Below are positions 7,368 to 15,665 of a stretch of DNA of 64,000 bases, piece after piece. Positions within the stretch are counted from its first letter, which is position 1. Every line of letters starts with the position of its first letter. The translations under genes and the position numbers were made by a program. The stretch is taken from assembly GCA_003481745.1 (NCBI GenBank), contig QULP01000001.1, positions 186,001-250,000 of the forward strand, given 5' to 3'. The notes under the pieces are model-generated. The model did not search any database, had not been told where the DNA came from, and was given only the letters and a program-made list of their open reading frames with translations. Source of the DNA: Firmicutes bacterium OM04-13BH (GTDB lineage: Bacteria; Bacillota; Clostridia; Lachnospirales; Lachnospiraceae).

Positions 7368-9296
7368 CTAAGCTTCTGTCACCGATGGAAACAGAGTTCT
7401 ATCCGTATGCGGAATGAAACAACATGCTACAAATTCATCCATGTAGCTTGGCACAGTCGATAATTCGAGATAGGTCATATTGGACGCTAACTCATAACAT
7501 TTTCGCTCTGCGTCTCTTGATAACAACATCGTATATGCCCCGGATAAAGAAGAGTTTCCAATATAATGGAATTTTTCCAGAGGGATATCAGGGAACATAC
7601 CAATATGCACCGCATTTTTCATATTGATACCACTACCGATTCCACCGGCTACATATACATCATCAATCATGGAAACATCGAAATCCAAAGATGCCAACAT
7701 CGTACGAACAGCCGAGAAAATCGCACCTTTCGCACGAATAAAATTATCAATATCTACTTCGTTAATTTCCACGTCTTTTACTGAACCAGCTTCTTCTTCA
7801 AAAGCCAGCACATAACTTCCCATGCCAAAATGGTCATGACGGACACGTTTTCCCTCCCGCACAAATTTTCCTTTCGGATTAATAATACCTGTACGGAATA
7901 ATTCGCTGATTACATCAATAATACCCGAGCCACAAAGACCAACCGGCTTCTGCCCTTCTTCTCCAATAATACTATAAGTAGGCTCCATGGTTTCTTTGTC
8001 GATTGTACATGCTTCAATTGCACCATCGGTTGCACGCATACCACAGCTGATATCTCCACCCTCAAAGGCAGGACCTGCGGAACATGCACAGCTCATCATA
8101 AAATCAGAATTACCAAATACCAATTCTCCATTTGTACCTAAGTCAATAAATAATGAAAATTCCGGACGATTCCACAGCATACTGACTAAAGTACCTGCTG
8201 TAATATCTCCACCTACATAGCTTCCGATATTCGGAGCCATAATAATATGGGCATCTGGATTTACCTGAATTCCAATATCTGAGGCAAATAAAGAATTTGT
8301 TTTATAAAAAGTAGGAATATACGGTTCCATACGAATCGGATCTCCGTTCATTCCTGTAAGCAGATGATTCATTGTTGTATTAGAAGCAATGCTTAAACGA
8401 TAGATATGTTCCGGTTTAAATCCACTTGCACGGCACATCTGCTGAATCATTGGATTGATTGTCTCCTGAATTACCGCTTTTTGAAGTTTCTCACTTCCAC
8501 CTGGTTTCATAGATTCAATAATACGATTGATAACATCTGCTCCATATCGAATCTGTCCATTTCCGGAAGAAGCCTTTCCAAGAATTTCTCCAGACTTCAT
8601 ATCAATTAATAAAGCAGAAACGGTTGTTGTTCCGATATCAATTACCAATCCTCCGATTACCACTTTTTCATCTTTTTTATAGACATCATAAATAAAAATA
8701 TCATTTTCTGTGCTTCTAATGACACACTGTACTTCAAAATTGCTTTCTCTGAAAACATAAGAAATTTTACGCAGTACTGAATATGGCATCCGTACTTTTT
8801 TAATTCCTGTCTGTTTTTTGATTGCACGAACCAGACGTTCATTATCCGGCATCGTGTCATCCAGAGTCGGCACATTCATTTTAACATTAATAACATCCAG
8901 GCTGTTTGTCAAAGAAATTCCTGCTGATTCTACATCCGATTTTGCTTTTTCAAAAATTGCAACTTCTTCTTTAGAGCTTAAATCAGCAACTTTCATACGG
9001 CTTCTGTAGGCAGATGCAATATCCGGTACCTGTACTTCTACATCTCCGGTTACTTTGCTTACGCAGGCCAGTCTCCAGCCTTCTGCATATTCTTCATCTG
9101 TGATATGACGGGTTTTCGGAGACTCAATCTCTCCTCCGATTAATTTTACTCGACATTTTCCACAGGATGCATTTCCAGAACAAGGTGCATCAATTGCTAC
9201 ATTGCTCTTTCTTGCGATTTCGAGAAGGTTTTCTCCTTCCTGGGCATAAGTGATAACATCTTCCGCCCCTTCAAACTTAAAAGTCACTTTAAACAT
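7368..9296 (-). CDS. acsV: Corrinoid activation/regeneration protein AcsV (RACE family)
   Basis: AcsV reductively reactivates the corrinoid cofactor of the CFeSP when cobalt is oxidised to Co(II), coupling ATP hydrolysis to electron transfer. The 642-residue protein has an N-terminal [2Fe-2S] ferredoxin-like domain with Cys39, Cys45, Cys48 and Cys78. A linker follows, then a C-terminal ASKHA ATPase-like domain starting near residue 215 with DIGTTT at 220-225 and later FIDLGTNGE and AGGIGSG phosphate-binding segments. This order is that of reductive activators of corrinoid enzymes. It lies directly downstream of acsE, separated by a strong hairpin, and upstream of a DUF3786 gene. Confidence 0.93.
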   Translation of the reverse strand: MFKVTFKFEGAEDVITYAQEGENLLEIARKSNVAIDAPCSGNASCGKCRVKLIGGEIESPKTRHITDEEYAEGWRLACVSKVTGDVEVQVPDIASAYRSRMKVADLSSKEEVAIFEKAKSDVESAGISLTNSLDVINVKMNVPTLDDTMPDNERLVRAIKKQTGIKKVRMPYSVLRKISYVFRESNFEVQCVIRSTENDIFIYDVYKKDEKVVIGGLVIDIGTTTVSALLIDMKSGEILGKASSGNGQIRYGADVINRIIESMKPGGSEKLQKAVIQETINPMIQQMCRASGFKPEHIYRLSIASNTTMNHLLTGMNGDPIRMEPYIPTFYKTNSLFASDIGIQVNPDAHIIMAPNIGSYVGGDITAGTLVSMLWNRPEFSLFIDLGTNGELVFGNSDFMMSCACSAGPAFEGGDISCGMRATDGAIEACTIDKETMEPTYSIIGEEGQKPVGLCGSGIIDVISELFRTGIINPKGKFVREGKRVRHDHFGMGSYVLAFEEEAGSVKDVEINEVDIDNFIRAKGAIFSAVRTMLASLDFDVSMIDDVYVAGGIGSGINMKNAVHIGMFPDIPLEKFHYIGNSSLSGAYTMLLSRDAERKCYELASNMTYLELSTVPSYMDEFVACCFIPHTDRTLFPSVTEA

Positions 9297-9327
9297 AGGA
9301 ATTCGCCTTTCTGATTCTTTTTAATCG

Positions 9328-9358
9328 GAGAGAAGCAGACATAACATCTGCTTCTCTC
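9328..9358 (-). other. Strong intercistronic hairpin between acsE and acsV
   Basis: A perfect 12-bp stem, GAGAGAAGCAGA with TCTGCTTCTCTC, encloses a 7-base loop in the 107-base gap. On the transcribed strand it is followed by CGATTAAAAAG, with no U-tract. It looks like an mRNA-stabilising or processing element, or a pausing site, more than a terminator. Confidence 0.8.
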
Positions 9359-9403
9359 GTTAATTACTGCCCAGATTTTCTTACCTATTTTAACTTCTGT
9401 AGA

Positions 9404-10189
9404 TTACAGTTCCAGATAAGAATCTGCATATAATGTGTTGTTTTTAAATACATCACAAGATTTGATTGTTTCCATCAGACGAAGGTCATTCGGGTTAACA
9501 ATTGCGGATGTCAGACCGTTCATCATACACATAGCTACTAAAGCAGAATCCATGATTGGACGAATGTGTTTTGGCATACCGTTTGAGTTATTGGACAGAC
9601 CACCTGTAGAATTCAGTCCCATGTCAGAAATCATTTTGATGAATTCAAGAACTTCCATCTGTTTGTCCTGCATACCTTTTACAACCAGGAACAGCGGGTC
9701 AAACCACAGATCTGTTTCTTCCATTCCATGCTCTAAACCTCTTTCGAGCAGTGTCTGTAAATATCCCATACGTTCGTCATTGTCTCTTGCGATTCCTTCA
9801 CCGTTGCAAAGTGCGATAACGATTGCATCGTTTGCTGCTGCAAGGTCAACGTATTCGATTCTTCCTGCTGCATCAGCGGAGTTTACGATTGGTTTTCCTT
9901 TTGCACGGTTGTATACAGAGATACCTGCTTCGATTGCTTCTTTGTTAGAAGTATCCAGAGCAAGCGGAACGTTGTCAAAGTTTTCCTGAAGGAGCTGAAC
10001 AGCCCATTTCATCAGTTCCGGACCATATCCTTCTGCAGGTCCGATGTTAACATCAAGGTATACAGCACCTGCATCAAGCTGCTGTTTTGCTCTTTTTAAG
10101 ATTGGTTCTGCATCTCTTTCTAAAAATGCTTTGTTTACTGCTGGAGCTGTGGTGGAAAGTCTTTCACCGATTGTAACAAATTTTGCCAT
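9404..10189 (-). CDS. acsE: 5-methyltetrahydrofolate:corrinoid/iron-sulfur protein methyltransferase
   Basis: AcsE (MeTr) transfers the methyl group of methyl-THF to Co(I) of the corrinoid iron-sulfur protein, linking the methyl and carbonyl branches. At 261 residues it matches the known enzymes. It is a TIM-barrel pterin-binding protein with VYLDVNIGPAEGYG near residue 45, LALDTSNKEAIEAG near 97, and GGLSNNSNGMP near 195, where the asparagine-rich loop contacts the pterin. It follows acsC after an 82-base gap containing a hairpin. It acts in the cytoplasm with AcsCD. Confidence 0.95.
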   Translation of the reverse strand: MAKFVTIGERLSTTAPAVNKAFLERDAEPILKRAKQQLDAGAVYLDVNIGPAEGYGPELMKWAVQLLQENFDNVPLALDTSNKEAIEAGISVYNRAKGKPIVNSADAAGRIEYVDLAAANDAIVIALCNGEGIARDNDERMGYLQTLLERGLEHGMEETDLWFDPLFLVVKGMQDKQMEVLEFIKMISDMGLNSTGGLSNNSNGMPKHIRPIMDSALVAMCMMNGLTSAIVNPNDLRLMETIKSCDVFKNNTLYADSYLEL

Positions 10190-10225
10190 AACTTTGTTCT
10201 CCTTTTTTTCATGTTATTCTTACAA

Positions 10226-10252
10226 TTCCAGGGAGAACAGATCTCCCCGGAA
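10226..10252 (-). other. Intercistronic hairpin between acsC and acsE
   Basis: On the minus strand TTCCGGGGAGA pairs with TCTCCCTGGAA (11 bp with one G-U) around a 5-base loop. No U-tract follows. It is in the gap between the acsC stop and the acsE start. Confidence 0.75.
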
Positions 10253-10271
10253 AGGTGATTCTAAAAAATCA

Positions 10272-11618
10272 TTATGCAGTCAGGTCTTTTAAGAATTTAA
10301 CTAACTGTACAGCCTCAAGAGGTGCAACAATAATTTCCCATCCTGGTAATTTTGCTTCAAGGTCACCCTTTAATACAGCAACTTTACCCGGAATAACCAG
10401 TTTTCTGCATTTTACTTTATCTTCTACATTTTCCTGAATGTATTTTGCTACAGATGTAGAAGAAAGTTTTCCTGCTGCCCATGCTGTCAGAACGGAAAGT
10501 CCACCTGCATCACTGATAATCAGGTTGCAAGGTACACCAGAACGCTCTAACTCACCGGAAACAACGAAGTATGTAAGAGCGAAGTCTACAGTTGTAAGAC
10601 ATAAGGAGTTTTCGTCTGCTCCGTTGAGTGCGTAGATACCTGGTTCTACTTTCATTGGTTTCTGTGGGTCTGTAAATACGTTCTGTCTTAATCCAAATAA
10701 TGGAAGAGCCTCTGCATAATCCAGAGTTTCTACTACTACGATAGAACCGTATTTCATTGTGAACATAGATAACAGTGCCTGCTGCATTACTCTGTCACCA
10801 TGTGCAAGTGCTGCAACATTAACCAGAGTCGGATATCCGAATGTTCTATCCTGATCTTTTACTGCTGCACGACGAATCTGTACAGCATTGCCGTAAGCTT
10901 CTTTGATAGAAGCAGTTCCAACATCCAGAATCAGGTTTTTGTTTCCTGCTTTTTCCAGAGCTGCAACAGTATCATATAATTCATTTAAGTCTTTTCCAGT
11001 TACGCCAAGTACAACACCTGCTTCTGTAGCAACTGCGCTCATCTCAGCATAGTTTGATGCATCAGCACCGTTTAATACTGGTTTTGCTTCTTTACAAACT
11101 TCAAGAGCTGCTTTTGCAAGCTCTACATCTTTACATCCCAGAATCAGTGTTCTGTTTAAAGCTGCTGCTTTCTTTACGATTTCAACATATCTGTCTTTGT
11201 CTGTATCTGCTGCATAGTTTACATATACTAATTCAGCAAACATTCTTTCACCGATACGTTCATAATCCACTTTCGGAATTTCTGCCAGCTTTGCATCGAT
11301 TGCGGCGTCGTCCATACATGAGCATAAAGATACTGCATATCTTGTTTTGCTTACATAAGTTTTTTCATGTCTGAACAGAACAGTTTCTCCACCTAAAGAG
11401 AATTCATTTTCACCGGCACCGATTTTAACTGTTTTCATTGGCGGTGCAGTAGCCTCTGATAACTGAGCCAGAGCATCTTCGGACATGTGTGGACACTGTG
11501 AAATATCCATAGCACCCTGAGCAACTTTCATTGAGAAAGCCATACAAGTAGGGCATCCGCACTCCTTACAGTTCTTTTTTGGTGTCATTTTAAAGATTTG
11601 AATACCTGATAATCCCAT
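10272..11618 (-). CDS. acsC: Corrinoid/iron-sulfur protein large subunit
   Basis: AcsC, with AcsD, forms the CFeSP that carries the methyl group on a cobamide from AcsE to acetyl-CoA synthase. The N-terminal [4Fe-4S] domain is visible as Cys17, Cys20, Cys25 and Cys42 (NCKECGCPTC...QCP). A TIM barrel follows, then a C-terminal cobamide-binding domain with SDAGGLSVLTAWAAGKLS near residue 375. Length (448) agrees with the family. It starts 28 bases after acsD. The corrin cofactor is presumably supplied by the cbi operon at the left of the window. Confidence 0.96.
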   Translation of the reverse strand: MGLSGIQIFKMTPKKNCKECGCPTCMAFSMKVAQGAMDISQCPHMSEDALAQLSEATAPPMKTVKIGAGENEFSLGGETVLFRHEKTYVSKTRYAVSLCSCMDDAAIDAKLAEIPKVDYERIGERMFAELVYVNYAADTDKDRYVEIVKKAAALNRTLILGCKDVELAKAALEVCKEAKPVLNGADASNYAEMSAVATEAGVVLGVTGKDLNELYDTVAALEKAGNKNLILDVGTASIKEAYGNAVQIRRAAVKDQDRTFGYPTLVNVAALAHGDRVMQQALLSMFTMKYGSIVVVETLDYAEALPLFGLRQNVFTDPQKPMKVEPGIYALNGADENSLCLTTVDFALTYFVVSGELERSGVPCNLIISDAGGLSVLTAWAAGKLSSTSVAKYIQENVEDKVKCRKLVIPGKVAVLKGDLEAKLPGWEIIVAPLEAVQLVKFLKDLTA

Positions 11619-11646
11619 TTGTTTTTTATCCTCCTGTTTCTTACGA

Positions 11647-12585
11647 TTACATTAATTCTTTAATCATTTTGGAAATAGTTGCAACAGACTTAGGATGTTT
11701 CAGGATGATAGCATCTGAACCAGAAGCCAGAACTGCTGCTGCTGTCTGTACTTCCATACTAATTCCTCTGTCTTCTGCTGGTCCCCATTCCGGCATATCT
11801 GCTTCTGAAGCCATTGCTTCTTTTACGTTCCAAGCCTCGTCAGCTACAGGAGTGATGATTGGCATCTGTAACTGTTTGTCATCCTGAGAAAGAGCTGCAC
11901 CTTTGATACGGTCCATAGTAGATACTACATATTCGAAACCATAACCAACTGCTGCAGAACCTACGTTCATAACTACGTTTTCTGCCTGTACACCTAACTG
12001 TGTTAATACTACGTTTAACTGTTTTGCAAGGTTGATATCTACAGCGGATTCTGCTCCAACTTTCTGGTTATAAGCAAGTCCTGCTGCTGCTCCGACAGCT
12101 TTATAGTTTTCTTCTCTTGCAGAAAGGATTAAAACATTTTTACCCTGAAGAGCTTCTGCTACTTTCGGGAGTAATTCAGAATCTTTTTCGACATTTTTAC
12201 ATCCTTCAACAACTAAAGGACAGGTAACTGCTTCGCCAACTTCTTTTACAACAGCAATCAGTTCTTCGATGGATTTGTTTTCACCATTCGGGTCTCCACC
12301 TTCAAGACGTAAGCAAACAAAGTCCGCACCTTCCATTGCTTCTGCCTTTTTAGCGATTTCACCGATTGTTGTTGCACCGGCATAATATTCCTGGATTCCA
12401 GGTACGTCTGCAAGTCCAAGGTCGGAAATTTCCACACCAATTTTTGGTGCGTTTTCCATTGGCGCATCAAATGTATAGAAAGGATATGTACATTCTCCTC
12501 CTAATTTGATTGCTTTGTCCCCGCAGCCGATTTCAACTGTGTTAATATTTGCATTGAATTTCTGTGGTTTCTGATTAAACGGCAT
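11647..12585 (-). CDS. acsD: Corrinoid/iron-sulfur protein small subunit
   Basis: AcsD is the small CFeSP subunit, a TIM-barrel protein that caps the cobamide of AcsC. This 312-residue protein starts MPFNQKPQKFNANINTVEIG, has FVCLRLEGGDPNGENKS near residue 91, and NVVMNVGSAAVGYGFEYV near 205, all typical of the family. An AGGAGG ribosome site lies shortly upstream. Gene order acsB-acsD-acsC-acsE is the standard acetogen order. Confidence 0.95.
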   Translation of the reverse strand: MPFNQKPQKFNANINTVEIGCGDKAIKLGGECTYPFYTFDAPMENAPKIGVEISDLGLADVPGIQEYYAGATTIGEIAKKAEAMEGADFVCLRLEGGDPNGENKSIEELIAVVKEVGEAVTCPLVVEGCKNVEKDSELLPKVAEALQGKNVLILSAREENYKAVGAAAGLAYNQKVGAESAVDINLAKQLNVVLTQLGVQAENVVMNVGSAAVGYGFEYVVSTMDRIKGAALSQDDKQLQMPIITPVADEAWNVKEAMASEADMPEWGPAEDRGISMEVQTAAAVLASGSDAIILKHPKSVATISKMIKELM

Positions 12586-12612
12586 TTCTTATTAGCCTCC
12601 TTGTATATTTTT

Positions 12613-12650
12613 TATAAACGGCGGGTTAGGCCACAGCTTCCCCCACCGCT
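12613..12650 (-). other. Imperfect GC-rich hairpin between acsB and acsD
   Basis: The minus strand segment AAGCGGTGGGGG pairs imperfectly with CCCGCCGTT across a loop of about 14 bases, with one bulge and one mismatch. It lies in the 99-base gap between acsB and acsD and lacks a clear U-tract. Confidence 0.5.
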
Positions 12651-12684
12651 TATTATGATTATCGTCTAAGGAATGAACCTCTGA

Positions 12685-14835
12685 TTACATCATTGGCTCC
12701 ATAGAAAGAGCTGGATGTCCTTTTTCTGTTAAGAATCCTACCAGTTCTTCTGGGTCTGTTGCGATTGTTTCATCACCAATCATATCTGTAAAGTTTTCAA
12801 TTCCGTATAATTCTTTTGCAGTTTCATTCAGTCTGTCTGCAACAAATTCTTTCAGTTCTTTTGGCATCCATACGATTCTTTCGATACCGCCTTCTGCTTT
12901 CATGAACTTCTTGGAACCGATAAAGTGTTTACCATGTCCCATGAAACCTGGTGTCTGAACACCACCACCTGTCATGGAAGCCATCTCTGGGAATGTCATA
13001 CCAAGAGGAGTCATACCTGCATATTCACGGTTGGCAATTACAACACCGTTTGAGAATGGCTCGATACCACAAATACATTCGAAACATCCACAAGATGTCA
13101 TCGGTTTTTCCATGATAGAGTACAGAGATACATCTTCAAGAGCACCCTGAGACAGTTTACGAACTGCTTCATTAACATCTTCGTATTCACCGATTCTCTC
13201 ATCGATACATCTTTCTTTTGTGATTACCTGACAAGGTCCGTTCGGATCAAGTTCATTTGTTGCTTTTGCATCCAGCCATGAAACCGCACCACAAAGGCCA
13301 AGACGTTCCGGAGTAACAACACATACGTGAGATGGAGAGAATGCCTGACACAGAATACAGCTGTAGTATACGTCTACAGATTCATCCGTCAGGTTTTTCA
13401 GACGGTCATCACGTTTGTTGAATGTAGGAATAGCCACTTCATGACGAATTCTTGTACATTCAGCCGGGTCTGTGTAAATAACAACTTCACATTTATCAAC
13501 AACTGCATCAAACTCATTTTTAACGGATGCGTATAAAACTTCACCGATGTGTTTGATACGGAATCCAGCTGCAAATGCATCTTTGCTGATACGGATACGC
13601 TGCATATCACGCTGTCCTGTATGATATACACCTTCGATACAGTTGATATAGTTATGGAATTTACGTTCGATAACCGGCTCAAAATCTGGCTGCATGCTTC
13701 TACCAGCAACTTTAACGACATAAGCAATGCTGTTTTTGCTTCCCAGTTCCATTTCATCAACTTCCGGTCCTACAACTGTAATCTTATGGTCTTCAATTTC
13801 AGAAGCTTCTACAGTATGTACTAACTCAGCACAGTCTACACGGGAACCATCAAATTCTACCTGCATATCGCCACGACGGATAATTTCACCTTCGAAAGCA
13901 GATGCATAAGCAACCGGAATATCAATGTTTGTAATTTTAATTTTAATATCACGTGCCTCTAAAGATGTTGCATTGAATTTTTCAACATCTGGCTGGCAGA
14001 TTAAGCTCTTCGGTACTTCAGAAACGCCTTCCTGATTTGTGATAACCGGGAATCCAAGAGCGATTGCGCCTGCACCACATGCAACGATAACATCATCGAG
14101 AGGAGCAAATGCATTAACAAATGCCGGTACACGGTCTTTTGTATAAGTCATCAAAGAAGCGGCATCACCTGGTTTCACATTACCAAAGATAAGAGCTGCT
14201 CTTAATGCGATAGATACAACATGGATAACTGCTGTAACATCTTTTCCAAGCGGGATAACACGTACGTTTGCACCTGTTTTCATTCCAGCTTCTTCAACCT
14301 GGTCAATGATTCCGCCAACTAAGGTAACTAAGATACCCTGTGCCTGATAGCTTTTTACTAAAGCAACACCTTCTTCTGTTGTAGGAGCAGAACCAAGAAT
14401 AACTGCAACACCTGGGATATCGCCTGTTACAAGCGGTACACCAAGTTCACGGATGATTGCATCCGGAACATGTCCTGCACATGGTGCTTCATAAGGAGTT
14501 GCACCGTCGATGTATTTTAACACTTCAATAAATTCTGCACATAATGCAGTAGCAACACCTGACATAAATACATCATGTGTTTTCATTTCTCTTGTCATAA
14601 GAGTTTTTACTACACCTAACGCTTCTTTTAATTCTCCTAAAGTAGCAACTTTAACACCTGTTACTGCATAGTAGCAAGGTAAGCTGTAAGCAGTATCTGG
14701 AAAGCTGATTGCTTTGTCTGCACCATGCTGCTCAATTGCTGCATTAATTGCATTTTCGGTTAATCCATAAACAGCATCATTTCCGCTAAATACGGTTTCA
14801 AATAATGTCAATGTTTCTTCCTCCTGATTTCTCAT
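12685..14835 (-). CDS. acsB: Acetyl-CoA synthase (CO-methylating), ACS subunit
   Basis: AcsB joins a methyl group from the CFeSP, CO from CODH and CoA into acetyl-CoA at the nickel-containing A-cluster. All A-cluster ligands can be seen: Cys493, Cys496, Cys505 and Cys515 for the [4Fe-4S] cubane and bridging thiolate, and Cys582-Gly583-Cys584 for the distal nickel. The N-terminal domain that forms the CO channel with CODH is present, and the length (716) is close to the roughly 730 of known acetogen enzymes. Its start overlaps the end of the preceding cooC-like gene by 4 bases, suggesting coupled synthesis with a nickel-insertion ATPase. Confidence 0.97.
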   Translation of the reverse strand: MRNQEEETLTLFETVFSGNDAVYGLTENAINAAIEQHGADKAISFPDTAYSLPCYYAVTGVKVATLGELKEALGVVKTLMTREMKTHDVFMSGVATALCAEFIEVLKYIDGATPYEAPCAGHVPDAIIRELGVPLVTGDIPGVAVILGSAPTTEEGVALVKSYQAQGILVTLVGGIIDQVEEAGMKTGANVRVIPLGKDVTAVIHVVSIALRAALIFGNVKPGDAASLMTYTKDRVPAFVNAFAPLDDVIVACGAGAIALGFPVITNQEGVSEVPKSLICQPDVEKFNATSLEARDIKIKITNIDIPVAYASAFEGEIIRRGDMQVEFDGSRVDCAELVHTVEASEIEDHKITVVGPEVDEMELGSKNSIAYVVKVAGRSMQPDFEPVIERKFHNYINCIEGVYHTGQRDMQRIRISKDAFAAGFRIKHIGEVLYASVKNEFDAVVDKCEVVIYTDPAECTRIRHEVAIPTFNKRDDRLKNLTDESVDVYYSCILCQAFSPSHVCVVTPERLGLCGAVSWLDAKATNELDPNGPCQVITKERCIDERIGEYEDVNEAVRKLSQGALEDVSLYSIMEKPMTSCGCFECICGIEPFSNGVVIANREYAGMTPLGMTFPEMASMTGGGVQTPGFMGHGKHFIGSKKFMKAEGGIERIVWMPKELKEFVADRLNETAKELYGIENFTDMIGDETIATDPEELVGFLTEKGHPALSMEPMM

Positions 14836-15608
14836 AATCCCTTGTCGATTATGTTTTTAATTTTTGCGATCTCTTCTTTTACAGTATTGCTGAAATCGTA
14901 AGGAGATTTCCCCTGGCGATCCGCATCTATCACTTCTGTGTTATAGTGAATGAAGCCTAACAGATCCTCTGCCGGGATATGAGCTTTTACAAACTCTTCA
15001 TCTTCGACATTTCTTACTTTGTTTGCAACAACACGAACCTGTTTCACTCCGAGGTCATCTGCCAGACGTTTTACATTCTTATAAGTCTGTACACTTCTGG
15101 CTCCCGGTTCAATCACAACAATAAACTGGTCCATTGACTGGGTGGTTCCACGGCCTAAGTGTTCCAGACCGGCTTCCATATCCATAATTACGACATCATC
15201 TCGATGAATGACCAAATTGTTAATGATTCTGCGAAGCATTACATGCTCCGGGCAGACACATCCGCCACCGCCGGTTTCCACAGTCCCCAGTACCAGCAGT
15301 TTTACTCCATTTACCTCTTTTGAATAAGTATCCGGAATATCGTCCACTTTCGGATTGATTTTAAAAAACTTATTCACTTCATTTGCACCGGTTCTCTCTT
15401 CTACCAGCTTTCTCATTTTTGTAATGGGAACAATTGAATCTAAAGTTTCCTCGTCGAATCCTAAAGCCAGTCCAAGGTTTGCGTCCGGATCCACATCTGC
15501 TGCAAGGACTTTTCGCCCTTCGTCTGCGTACAGCCGGGCTAAAGTCGCTGCAAATGTGGTTTTACCCACACCGCCTTTTCCTGTCACTGCTATTTTCATT
15601 TCATTCAC
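14832..15608 (-). CDS. CooC-family nickel-insertion ATPase (AcsF-like), copy 1
   Basis: This 258-residue P-loop ATPase of the MinD/CooC class has the deviant Walker A motif GKGGVGKTT at residues 11-19, a DVDPDANLGLALG segment near 40, and a Cys-x-Cys pair in GGGGCVCPEH near residue 116, which in CooC proteins binds nickel at the dimer interface. It is expected to deliver nickel to the A-cluster or C-cluster. It overlaps acsB by 4 bases, so AcsF, the ACS-associated form, is the more likely assignment. A second paralogue lies at 17627-18397 on the other side of acsA. Confidence 0.88.
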   Translation of the reverse strand: MNEMKIAVTGKGGVGKTTFAATLARLYADEGRKVLAADVDPDANLGLALGFDEETLDSIVPITKMRKLVEERTGANEVNKFFKINPKVDDIPDTYSKEVNGVKLLVLGTVETGGGGCVCPEHVMLRRIINNLVIHRDDVVIMDMEAGLEHLGRGTTQSMDQFIVVIEPGARSVQTYKNVKRLADDLGVKQVRVVANKVRNVEDEEFVKAHIPAEDLLGFIHYNTEVIDADRQGKSPYDFSNTVKEEIAKIKNIIDKGL

Positions 15609-15619
15609 CTTTCTTATAC

Positions 15620-15653
15620 CGGCTGTCTAATCCAGTTCTAAATCAGACAGCCG
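15620..15653 (-). other. Hairpin between acsA and the acsB-linked cooC gene
   Basis: CGGCTGTCT and AGACAGCCG form a perfect 9-bp stem around about 16 bases. On the operon strand it is preceded by an A-tract and not followed by U. On the plus strand it is followed by GTTTTTT... in terminator form, so it could stop antisense transcription while acting as an mRNA element on the sense strand. Confidence 0.7.
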
Positions 15654-15665
15654 TTTTTTCTGCTC

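Noticed and set aside
9435..9989. Plus-strand open frame of 184 codons opposite acsE
   Set aside because: It is antisense to a gene with full family signatures. The Ser/Ile-rich product looks like a shadow of acsE codon usage.
13398..13760. Minus-strand open frame of 120 codons inside acsB
   Set aside because: It lies in another frame inside the strongly supported acsB gene and has no ribosome site or recognisable protein pattern.
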